Position numbers and translations under genes: made by a program
Part shown: positions 8,878-15,734 of the stretch, piece after piece
How positions within the stretch are numbered: position 1 is the first letter of the stretch
Layout of the letters: every line of letters begins with the position of its first letter
Notes under the pieces: generated by a model
What the model was told of the DNA's origin: nothing
Database searches by the model: none
What the model saw: the letters and a program-made list of their open reading frames with translations, nothing else
Assembly: GCA_905233805.1 (NCBI GenBank)
Contig: CAJOER010000006.1
Location: forward strand, 13,218-43,452
Direction: 5' to 3'
Source: an uncultured Eubacterium sp.
GTDB taxonomy: Bacteria; Bacillota; Clostridia; Oscillospirales; Acutalibacteraceae
Length of the DNA: 30,235 bases

Positions 8878-8906
8878 AATATAACACATTTCGTTTTTTG
8901 TTGCAA
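8878..8906 (-). promoter_or_regulatory. Sigma-A promoter of the sugar transporter gene
   Basis: Read on the minus strand, TTGCAA (8901-8906) is followed by 17 bases and TATATT (8878-8883), with TG one base upstream of the -10 box (extended -10). It uses the same palindromic -35 hexamer as the opposing alpha-galactosidase promoter. Confidence 0.7.
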
Positions 8907-8929
8907 TAATAAAGGGCGTAATATATAAT
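8901..8929 (+). promoter_or_regulatory. Sigma-A promoter of the alpha-galactosidase gene
   Basis: TTGCAA (8901-8906), a 17-base spacer and TATAAT (8924-8929) lie 20 bases before the gene, followed by the AAAGGAG ribosome binding site. Confidence 0.75.
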
Positions 8930-8949
8930 TAAAGAAAGGAGTGATTTTT

Positions 8950-10800
8950 ATGGCAGTAATCAAAAACGGAAACACGGTTGTTCTTGAAACAAAGAATTAC
9001 CACTATGCTTTTGCATATGACGAGGACGGTTACGTTCACAGCGTGCACTGGGGCGACAAGTGCCCCGTGAAGGATTATGAGGTTGACGACATAGGCGACG
9101 AGAACCCGAACCACTCGGTTCTTGACCAGATAAGGTGCGAATATACGCCCTTCGGAAAGACTATGTACCGTCCGTGCGCCGTCAAGGTGCGCTTCCCCGA
9201 CGGGTGCAGGGAGATTAACCCCGAATTCGTAAGCTGTGAAACGGGTGACGACAGCGCAATAATTACGCTTAAGGACTGTTACTATCCGCTTGAAATAAAG
9301 CTTCTTTATATGGTTTACGAGGAGTACGACGTTATCAAAAGAAGCGTGTGCTTTAAAAATACGGGAAATGAGGATATTGTGTTTGAAACGCTTATGAGCA
9401 CGGAACTGACTCTTCCCGGAACAAAGCCGTATCACATTATGAACACGAGCGGCGGCTGGGCTGCCGAAGGCATACCTGCTGAAACCGTGCTTCAGGCGGG
9501 AAGCCTTTCCTTCGAGAGCAGGCAGGGCAGACAGGGACACATAAATTCCCCCTATATTATCGCGTATAACGACGCCGACGAGAAGAAGGGCAAGGTCTAT
9601 TCCGCACACCTTATGTGGAGCGGAAACTTCGAGATTAAGGCGTACCGTGACCTGCTTAATATCACGAGGATTACGCTCGGGCTTAACCCCTTTGATTTTG
9701 AACACGTATTAAAGGGCGGCGAGAGCTTTATTGCGCCCGCGGTTATCTGCACCGTATCCGACGGCTTCGGCGATATGAGCCGTAACCTCAACCGCTTCGG
9801 ATATAACGAGGTGCTTCCGAAGGAGTTTGCAAAGAAAACTCTTCCCGTGCTTTACAATTCGTGGGAGGCGACTGAATTTAACGTTAACGTTGCAGACCAG
9901 ACGGCGCTTGCAAAGAAGGCAGCGGCAGCGGGATGCGAGCTTTTCGTTATGGACGACGGCTGGTTCGGCGCGAGAAACCTTGATAACGCGGGACTCGGCG
10001 ACTGGACTCCCAACCCCGAAAAGTTCCCGAACGGACTCGGCGAGCTTGTTGATAACGTAAACGCCGAGGGTATGGCGTTCGGACTCTGGGTAGAGCCTGA
10101 AATGGTAAACCCCGACAGCGATTTATTCCGCGCTCACCCCGACTGGGCATATCATTATGAACACAGGCAGGCGAGCGAGATAAGAACTCAGCTCGTGCTC
10201 AATATGACGAAGCCCGAGGTTCAGGAATACATATTCAACTGTATTGATAAGCTTCTCAGTGAGAACAATATCAAGTATATTAAGTGGGATATGAACAGAC
10301 CGTTTTCCGAAACGGGGGCGGAAAATCTTGAAAACCCGAAGATGCTCTGGTATCTTCACACCAAGGCGGTTTACGACATAGTTGACAGATTAAAGGAAAA
10401 GCACCCGAAAGTACAGTTTGAAAGCTGTTCTTCGGGCGGCGGACGCTGCGACTGGGGCGCGCTGTCGCACTATGACGAGGTATGGCCGAGCGACAATACC
10501 GACGCGATTGACAGAATCGTAATTCAGAAAACCTATGCGCTCACTCACCCCGTAAAGACTATGCGCGCGTGGGTTACGGATATAAACTGGTACAACTCAG
10601 CCTCGGCGGAAACCTCAGCAAGTATTCAGACGAGGATATTAAAACGTGCAGGAAGTACGTTGATATGTATAAGGGCTTCCGCGATATTATTCAGTTCGGC
10701 GACCTTTACAGGCTTCTTGATATCGACAAAGACGAGATTTCGGCAGATATTTACGTTGATTCAAAGAAGGAAAAAGCGGTTCTCTTTATCGCCTCGGTAA
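8950..10800 (+). CDS. GH36 alpha-galactosidase, frameshifted (catalytic part)
   Basis: This is the main part of a GH36 retaining alpha-galactosidase, which cleaves terminal alpha-1,6-galactose from melibiose and raffinose-type sugars. ATG 8950 is chosen over an upstream GTG because AAAGGAG lies 9 bases before it. FVMDDGWFG, GLWVEPEM, the nucleophile D447 in KWDMNR and the acid/base D515 in SDNTDA are all present. Around 10596-10605, just after VTDINWYN, the frame is lost: family homology continues in another frame from LGGNLSKYS and roughly 15-25 residues expected between are missing. The product would carry about 65 unrelated residues in place of the C-terminal beta domain. It has no signal peptide, so the enzyme would be intracellular and work on sugar imported by the divergent transporter. 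It is probably a pseudogene unless this is a sequencing or assembly error. Confidence 0.85.
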   Translation: MAVIKNGNTVVLETKNYHYAFAYDEDGYVHSVHWGDKCPVKDYEVDDIGDENPNHSVLDQIRCEYTPFGKTMYRPCAVKVRFPDGCREINPEFVSCETGDDSAIITLKDCYYPLEIKLLYMVYEEYDVIKRSVCFKNTGNEDIVFETLMSTELTLPGTKPYHIMNTSGGWAAEGIPAETVLQAGSLSFESRQGRQGHINSPYIIAYNDADEKKGKVYSAHLMWSGNFEIKAYRDLLNITRITLGLNPFDFEHVLKGGESFIAPAVICTVSDGFGDMSRNLNRFGYNEVLPKEFAKKTLPVLYNSWEATEFNVNVADQTALAKKAAAAGCELFVMDDGWFGARNLDNAGLGDWTPNPEKFPNGLGELVDNVNAEGMAFGLWVEPEMVNPDSDLFRAHPDWAYHYEHRQASEIRTQLVLNMTKPEVQEYIFNCIDKLLSENNIKYIKWDMNRPFSETGAENLENPKMLWYLHTKAVYDIVDRLKEKHPKVQFESCSSGGGRCDWGALSHYDEVWPSDNTDAIDRIVIQKTYALTHPVKTMRAWVTDINWYNSASAETSASIQTRILKRAGSTLICIRASAILFSSATFTGFLISTKTRFRQIFTLIQRRKKRFSLSPR

Positions 10801-10985
10801 ATACGCGCATGATGAAAAAGACCGTACCGCTTTACATTGACGGACTTGACGAAAAGAAAGTTTATAAATTTGAATTCGAAGGCAAGGAATACAAAAAGAG
10901 CGGGGCATACCTTAAAAACGTAGGCATACCCGTTGAGATAAGAAAGCAGTATTACAACAGCATTATAAGTGTAAAGGCAGTTTAA
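10569..10985 (+). pseudogene. C-terminal fragment of the GH36 alpha-galactosidase
   Basis: In this frame the protein reads LGGNLSKYSDEDI, then VDMYKGFRDIIQFGDLYRLL, which is the normal continuation of GH36 enzymes after the catalytic barrel, followed by the C-terminal beta domain up to a TAA. Homology starts only near base 10600; the GTG at 10569 is merely the first possible start and has no ribosome binding site. It belongs with the preceding frame as one broken gene. Confidence 0.8.
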
Positions 10986-11009
10986 ATACATTTAAAGGGA
11001 GAGAGAATT

Positions 11010-11197
11010 ATGAAAAAACATTATCACTCGCATTTTCCTGTCTTTTGATAATTGCGTCGCTGACGGCGTTGCTGTTTACCGCTTTTGCAGGCGACGTAAT
11101 TAACGTAACGAGCGAAGCGGAACTTATTGCGGCGCTCAACAAAGAAACCGTTGTAGACGAAATCAATATCACCTCCGGTTTTACTATGCGTTTTTAA
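11010..11197 (+). pseudogene. Remnant of a secreted repeat/beta-helix-type protein
   Basis: A good ribosome binding site (AAAGGGAGAGAG) precedes ATG 11010, but the frame stops after 12 codons. Adding one base to the run of six A after the ATG restores a classic signal peptide, KKTLSLAFSCLL through LFTAFAG, followed by a segment like VTSEAELIAAL seen at the start of pectate-lyase-like or adhesin proteins. This frame ends after only about 60 residues at TAA 11195-11197, overlapping the tail of the convergent gene. Both a frameshift and a 3' deletion are implied. It cannot encode a functional protein as it stands. Confidence 0.6.
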
Positions 11198-11883
11198 AGA
11201 TACAGCGCGAGATCAACCTCGTTTGAAAAGGCTTTTGAGGTATCACGTCCTACGATTATAACGTCGTTAAGGAGCATATTCTGCTGTAAAAGCTTGCCCC
11301 TCAGCTCCCTTATAAATTCTACGGTTTTTTCATCGGGAGCGAGATTTGAAGAAAAGGTTTTATATGCGAGGATTACGGAAAACGCCTCGTATTTATCAGC
11401 AAGGGAGCAGCATTTTGAAAGTTCTTCGCTGCCGAATTTCAGCTCCCCGGCGCAAAGGGCGTCGCAGGAGATAATATTCATATTCTTATCGGTGAACGCG
11501 CAGTAAACGCATTCGCGGTGGTTCAGCCCGATAAGGGAGGTAAAATACTTTCTTGAGGCGGCGTGATTGTTAAGAACCTTTATATTCTCATAACCCTCCG
11601 TGATTGTGCGCACGTTAAGATTTTTTACAAGAGTAATGAGCACTGCGGAGTCCCTGTCCATTCCGCCGACCTCGATAAGGCTGTCAAAATCGGCGTTGAT
11701 TACGGCTGAAAAAGAGCCGAAACGGTTAATCAGCCTTTCGGCAACGGGACCTGCCTCGTGGATGGGAAGGGTGAAAAGCAAAAGCAGTTCAAGCGCTTTT
11801 TTATTATCCATTTCGCACAGGCTCGACTTCGCAAACAGTTCCTCGAGCTGGTTTCGGTATTCGTTTTTATAAAAGGGTTCCAT
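11194..11883 (-). CDS. RadC-like (JAB-fold) protein lacking metal ligands
   Basis: A 229-residue protein. ATG 11883 is chosen because AAAGGAG lies 7 bases upstream; the reading frame continues 36 codons further but without support. Residues about 25-95 resemble the helix-hairpin-helix part of RadC (LELLLLFTLP, INRFGSFSAVINAD, GMDRDSAV). Residues about 100-229 match the RadC/JAB domain, but the metal motif HxHPSG...PSxxD is replaced by YKTFSSNLAPDEKT at 174-187, so both His ligands and the Asp are gone. A peptidase or nuclease activity is therefore unlikely; a binding or scaffold role is possible. RadC itself has no firmly established repair function. It is transcribed alone from a minus-strand promoter. 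Confidence 0.8.
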   Translation of the reverse strand: MEPFYKNEYRNQLEELFAKSSLCEMDNKKALELLLLFTLPIHEAGPVAERLINRFGSFSAVINADFDSLIEVGGMDRDSAVLITLVKNLNVRTITEGYENIKVLNNHAASRKYFTSLIGLNHRECVYCAFTDKNMNIISCDALCAGELKFGSEELSKCCSLADKYEAFSVILAYKTFSSNLAPDEKTVEFIRELRGKLLQQNMLLNDVIIVGRDTSKAFSNEVDLALYL

Positions 11884-11905
11884 AGGCGTTCTCCTTTCTT
11901 CGTTA

Positions 11906-11935
11906 ATTCTAACACAGGCGGGCACGTAAATGCAA
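11906..11935 (-). promoter_or_regulatory. Promoter of the RadC-like gene
   Basis: On the minus strand TTGCAT, an 18-base spacer and TAGAAT, with TG one base before the -10 box. The -10 box lies about 22 bases upstream of the chosen ATG. Confidence 0.55.
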
Positions 11936-11945
11936 CAATATTTCC

Positions 11946-11974
11946 TTGACAATAAACTTCTTATAATATAAAAT
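11946..11974 (+). promoter_or_regulatory. Promoter of the solute-binding lipoprotein gene
   Basis: TTGACA (11946-11951), 17 bases, then TAAAAT (11969-11974). A TATAAT at 11962 is too close to this -35 to be the partner. The AGGT-type ribosome binding site and ATG 12007 follow. Confidence 0.7.
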
Positions 11975-12006
11975 TGTTGTATACACTTCATTTCGGAGGT
12001 TTTATT

Positions 12007-12867
12007 ATGAAAAAAGCAATATCAATCGCACTGTCAGTGTTATTAATAGCAGGCGTTTTTGCATCCTGTTCGGGAAATAAAAACAAAAGCCTTATTGCAA
12101 AGGAATTCAGCGACGAGGCGCTTATTATCGGCTATACCGAAGAGGTTGAGCCCTTCCTTAAAGCCAAGGGCGACGGCGACGCAGAGGGCTTCATCCCCGA
12201 GCTTTGGGCAAAGATATTCAACGACGTTAAGGGAGACCTTAAAACCTACCGTTTTGAGAAGGTTGAAAAGGGCTATATGCTTGAAGACGACGGCGGATTC
12301 TTTGATAAGGACAAGAAAGAGTACAGCGCGGGGCTTCTTATGGGCGCGGCACATAAAAACGACGGCACCTTCAACGAGGACTATTCCTTCACCGAGCCGA
12401 TTATTACAAACAGAATAATCGCGGTTACGAAGGCGGGCGGCAGTATAAAGACTTACGGCGACTTCAAGGGCGCTAAGGTAGTTGTTACAAACGACGGCGC
12501 AAAAAAAGCGCTTGACGCTAATAAGGCGGTTGCCTCGGCGTGCGCCAAGATTGACAAGAACGAAGACGTAAAGGCGGCGCTTAAACTCCTTGATTCCGGC
12601 AAGGCGGACGCGGTAATTACCGACGAATTCAGCTTCAATCCGCTCAAAGCGGGCGACGCTTATACCGTGCTTGAAGGCGAGCTCGATACGATTGAATACG
12701 TAATTGCCTGCGCTAAATACAGCGGCTGGAAGGATTCGATTAACAACGCGATTTATGAGCTTAAAAGCCCGGATTATAACGACAAGGACGAGTTCACTCC
12801 GCTTGTTGAAAAGTATTTCGGATACAACGCTTCTTATTTCAGCTATGAGAGCGAAACGGATAAATAA
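12007..12867 (+). CDS. Extracellular solute-binding lipoprotein, SBP_bac_3 (amino-acid ABC) type
   Basis: A 286-residue protein that starts at ATG 12007 after GGAGGT. A lipoprotein signal peptide ends in VFASC, so Cys would be lipidated and the protein tethered outside the membrane. The rest follows family 3 binding proteins for polar amino acids: IIGYTEEVEPF, EGFIPELW, YSFTEPIITNRIIAV and LLDSGKADAVITDEF, in the expected order. No permease or ATPase gene lies next to it; an Na+-coupled transporter follows after a terminator. It may therefore serve a distant ABC transporter or act as a sensor. Ligand not predictable. Confidence 0.88.
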   Translation: MKKAISIALSVLLIAGVFASCSGNKNKSLIAKEFSDEALIIGYTEEVEPFLKAKGDGDAEGFIPELWAKIFNDVKGDLKTYRFEKVEKGYMLEDDGGFFDKDKKEYSAGLLMGAAHKNDGTFNEDYSFTEPIITNRIIAVTKAGGSIKTYGDFKGAKVVVTNDGAKKALDANKAVASACAKIDKNEDVKAALKLLDSGKADAVITDEFSFNPLKAGDAYTVLEGELDTIEYVIACAKYSGWKDSINNAIYELKSPDYNDKDEFTPLVEKYFGYNASYFSYESETDK

Positions 12868-12878
12868 ATAAAAAGCGG

Positions 12879-12906
12879 GAGAGGGTAGATTTACCCTCTC
12901 TTTTTT
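12879..12906 (+). terminator. Intrinsic terminator after the binding-protein gene
   Basis: A perfect 9-bp stem GAGAGGGTA / TACCCTCTC with a 4-base loop, followed by TTTTTT. Confidence 0.9.
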
Positions 12907-12916
12907 ATATCAAACC

Positions 12917-12945
12917 TTTACTTTTTGCCGAGTTTATTATATTAT
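12917..12945 (+). promoter_or_regulatory. Probable promoter of the NSS symporter-HAD operon
   Basis: TTTACT (12917-12922), 17 bases, TATTAT (12940-12945), placed just after the preceding terminator and 31 bases before the start codon. Confidence 0.55.
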
Positions 12946-12975
12946 ATATTAGTTATTAAAAAAGAGGTTAAAGCT

Positions 12976-14331
12976 ATGGAAGAAACAAGAAGTACATTTA
13001 AAGGTAAACTCGGATTTGTGCTCGCTGCGGCGGGCTCTGCGGTAGGACTCGGAAACCTCTGGCGCTTTCCGTATCTTGCGGCAAAGTACGGCGGGGGAAT
13101 GTTCCTGCTCGTTTATATTATACTTGCGGTTACGTTCGGTTTTGTTTTAATGATAACCGAAATTTCAATAGGAAGAAAAACTCAGCTCTCTCCGCTCAAG
13201 GCGTTCGGTGCGCTTCATAAGAAATGGAATTGGCTCGGCGCGCTCGCGACGGTAGTTCCCTTGCTGATTTTCCCGTATTACTGCCTTATAGGCGGCTGGG
13301 TTACGAAGTACGCGGGAGTTATGCTTATCGGGCAGGTAAAGCAGGCGGCTCAGGACGACTATTTCGGAAATTATATCTCCTCAACCGCGGACCCGATAAT
13401 GTGGTTTTTAATCTTCATTATTGCGACTACGCTCGTAATAGTTTTCGGCGTAAATAACGGAATTGAAAAGCTTTCGCGCGTACTTATGCCCGCGCTTTTA
13501 ATACTCACGGTAGGGCTTTCAATCTACGTTGTAACAAGGCCCGGCGCATCACAGGGAATTAAGTACTATCTTCTTCCCAACATAAAGGATTTAAGCATAA
13601 AGACGTTCCTTGCGGCGCTCGGACAGCTCTTCTATTCAATGTCGCTCGCCATGGGTATAATGATAACCTACGGCTCGTATTTTTCAAAAGAGGAGCACAT
13701 TGAAAAGGCGACGAGGCAGATTGAGGTGTTCGACACGGCAATCGCCTTCCTCGCGGGACTTATGATTATCCCGTCGGTATTCGTTTTCTCGGGCGGGGAT
13801 AAAGAGGCGCTCGGAAAAGGTCCGTCGCTTATGTTCGTAACGCTTCCGAAGGTGTTCAATTCAATGCCCGGCGGAAGAATTATAGGCAGCGCGTTTTTTA
13901 TCCTTGTTCTTTTCGCTGCGATAACGAGTTCCGTTTCAATTATGGAGGCAATCGTTTCGGGTATAATTGACGCGTTTAAAATATCGAGAAACAGGGCGAC
14001 CGTCCTAGTTGCGGTGTTCGGAATACTCGTCGGTATTGCGTGCTCGCTCGGCTTCGGAATATGGAGCAGCGTCAAGCTCTTCGGCTTTGATATTCTCGAC
14101 TTCCTCGACTTTATTTCAAACAGCGTACTGCTTCCGTTCGTCGGTATGATGACGTGCATAGTAGTCGGCTTTGTTATCAAGCCCGACGCGATTATTAGCG
14201 AGGTCGAACTCAACGGCGAGTTCACTATGAAAAAGTTTTACTACGCTATGGTAAAATGGATTGCGCCGATATTCATTTTTGCAATTCTTATTTCAAGCAT
14301 ACTTGAGGGAATAGGTCTATTAAAGATATGA
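12976..14331 (+). CDS. Sodium:neurotransmitter symporter family (NSS) transporter
   Basis: A 451-residue membrane protein of the LeuT/MhsT type, taking up amino acids with Na+. The N-terminal signature GSAVGLGNLWRFPYLAAKYGGG forms the unwound helix 1 that binds Na+ and substrate. About 11-12 hydrophobic helices follow, and FSMSLAMGI is the helix-6 region. The start at ATG 12976 follows AGAGG; an upstream in-frame ATG at 12925 has no ribosome binding site and would add 17 residues overlapping the promoter. Its stop overlaps the next start by 4 bases. Substrate unknown; hydrophobic or aromatic amino acids are usual in this family. Confidence 0.92.
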   Translation: MEETRSTFKGKLGFVLAAAGSAVGLGNLWRFPYLAAKYGGGMFLLVYIILAVTFGFVLMITEISIGRKTQLSPLKAFGALHKKWNWLGALATVVPLLIFPYYCLIGGWVTKYAGVMLIGQVKQAAQDDYFGNYISSTADPIMWFLIFIIATTLVIVFGVNNGIEKLSRVLMPALLILTVGLSIYVVTRPGASQGIKYYLLPNIKDLSIKTFLAALGQLFYSMSLAMGIMITYGSYFSKEEHIEKATRQIEVFDTAIAFLAGLMIIPSVFVFSGGDKEALGKGPSLMFVTLPKVFNSMPGGRIIGSAFFILVLFAAITSSVSIMEAIVSGIIDAFKISRNRATVLVAVFGILVGIACSLGFGIWSSVKLFGFDILDFLDFISNSVLLPFVGMMTCIVVGFVIKPDAIISEVELNGEFTMKKFYYAMVKWIAPIFIFAILISSILEGIGLLKI

Positions 14332-14897
14332 ACGTATTTGATTTTGACAACACTATTTACGACGGGGAAAGTACGCTCGATATGTTTTTCTTCTATATCG
14401 TCAGAAAGCCGTGGCTGATTAAAATGCTGCCGACGGTTTTAAAGGCGTTTGCACGGTACAAGAAGGGCGAGGTATCGCTTTCCGAGGCGCTTGAGCGCTA
14501 CGCGCCGCTTGTTGAAAAGGACATACTCAGGGTTGTTGATTTTGAAAAGGACCCAGGCGAATTCTGGGACAGACATATGAAGAAAATCAAGCCGCTTTAT
14601 GAGGAACTGAGAAGCGACGACGACCTTATTATTACCGCGTCGCCGGATTTTAACGTTGAGGAAATCTGCAAAAGGCTCGGTATAAAGCGCTATCTTGCCT
14701 CGCGCATTAACAGGGAAACGGGACTAATTGAATTTGCAAACCTCAGGGAAAACAAAATCAAGGCGTTTCTTGAGCAGTACGGCGAATGCGAGATTGAGAA
14801 TTTTTACACCGATTCACCCGAAAATGACGCGGTTATGGTAGACAAGGCAAAGCACGCGTTCATAGTGAGGAAAAACAAGGTAACGCAAATTAAATAA
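14328..14897 (+). CDS. HAD-IB family phosphatase
   Basis: A 189-residue cytosolic hydrolase. HAD motif I is DFDNT at residues 4-8 (nucleophile and acid/base Asp), motif II is TASPD, the motif III lysine is in ENKIKAF and motif IV is the acidic TDSPEND. The long helical insert between motifs I and II is the C1 cap of the IB subclass, which includes phosphoserine phosphatase SerB. It overlaps the NSS gene by 4 bases, suggesting coupling to amino-acid uptake, although the substrate could also be a lipid or sugar phosphate. No terminator was seen after it; a strong promoter for rlmB begins right at its stop. Confidence 0.85.
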   Translation: MNVFDFDNTIYDGESTLDMFFFYIVRKPWLIKMLPTVLKAFARYKKGEVSLSEALERYAPLVEKDILRVVDFEKDPGEFWDRHMKKIKPLYEELRSDDDLIITASPDFNVEEICKRLGIKRYLASRINRETGLIEFANLRENKIKAFLEQYGECEIENFYTDSPENDAVMVDKAKHAFIVRKNKVTQIK

Positions 14898-14926
14898 TTT
14901 ACAATATATATTATCTATGGTATAAT
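14898..14926 (+). promoter_or_regulatory. Strong promoter of rlmB and the pseudo-ATPase gene
   Basis: TTTACA (14898-14903), 17 bases, TATAAT (14921-14926), with TG one base upstream of the -10 box. It begins one base after the HAD stop codon. Confidence 0.8.
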
Positions 14927-14959
14927 TAAGTATTATATCAGAGTATTTGAGGTATCAGA

Positions 14960-15715
14960 GTGAAAAACACGGATATTAAAAATAACGACAGCCTTGTGAT
15001 AGGGCGAAATGCAGTTCTTGAACTGCTCAAAAGCGGCCGCGAAGTTGAGAGCGTTTATATTGCAAAGGGCGAAAGAGAAGGCTCGATAAAGAGCATAGTC
15101 GCGCTTTGCAGAGAGAAGAAAATCGTTATCAAGGACGTGGACAAAAGGAAGCTTGACGCAATAAGCGCAGGGGCTAACCACCAGGGTGTTGCGGCGAACG
15201 TTCCCGCCCACGAGTATTCGAGCGTTGAGGATATTCTTTCATACGCCGAGGAAAAGGGCGAGGCGCCGTTTATAATTATCTGTGACGAAATTGAGGACAG
15301 CCACAACCTCGGGGCGATAATAAGAACCGCCGAGGCGTGCGGCGTTCACGGAATAATAATACCGAAAAGGCGAAGCGCGGGGCTTAACTTCATAGTTGCA
15401 AAAACCTCGTGCGGAGCGCTTGAATATATGAGGGTTGCAAGGGTCGGCAATCTTGCGCAGACTATTGACGAACTCAAAAAGAAAAACATCTGGGTATACG
15501 CTGCGGATATGGACGGACAGCGCTGGGACAAGACCGATTATTCGGGCGGCGTTGCGCTTGTAGTCGGAAACGAGGGCAGCGGAATAGGACGGCTCATTAA
15601 GGAAAAATGCGACGTTACGGTGAGCCTTCCGATGCTCGGGCACATAAATTCCCTTAACGCTTCGGTTGCGTCGGGAATAATAATGTATGAAATAGCAAGG
15701 CAAAGGCTGGAATAA
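14960..15715 (+). CDS. rlmB: 23S rRNA 2'-O-methyltransferase of the SpoU/TrmH family (RlmB-like)
   Basis: A 251-residue protein starting at GTG 14960, with GAGGT six bases upstream. An N-terminal substrate-binding domain (GRNAVLELL, ANHQGVAA) precedes a SPOUT methyltransferase domain with the three SpoU motifs: EDSHNLGAIIRTAEACG, VVGNEGSGIG and SLPMLGHINSLNASVASGI. In RlmB the enzyme uses SAM to methylate the 2'-OH of a guanosine in the peptidyl-transferase loop (G2251 in E. coli). The length and domain order fit RlmB better than TrmH. The downstream 808-residue membrane protein begins 19 bases later, probably in the same transcript. Confidence 0.92.
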   Translation: MKNTDIKNNDSLVIGRNAVLELLKSGREVESVYIAKGEREGSIKSIVALCREKKIVIKDVDKRKLDAISAGANHQGVAANVPAHEYSSVEDILSYAEEKGEAPFIIICDEIEDSHNLGAIIRTAEACGVHGIIIPKRRSAGLNFIVAKTSCGALEYMRVARVGNLAQTIDELKKKNIWVYAADMDGQRWDKTDYSGGVALVVGNEGSGIGRLIKEKCDVTVSLPMLGHINSLNASVASGIIMYEIARQRLE

Positions 15716-15734
15716 AAACAAAAACGGTGAAAAG

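Noticed and set aside
8858..8949. Catabolite-repression (cre) operator between transporter and alpha-galactosidase
   Set aside because: No sequence close to the cre consensus is present.
11962..11967. TATAAT as the -10 box of the binding-protein gene
   Set aside because: It is only 10 bases from TTGACA; TAAAAT at 11969 has the correct 17-base spacing.
11884..11991. 36-codon extension of the RadC-like protein
   Set aside because: It has no ribosome binding site and overlaps both promoters between the divergent genes; AAAGGAG supports ATG 11883.
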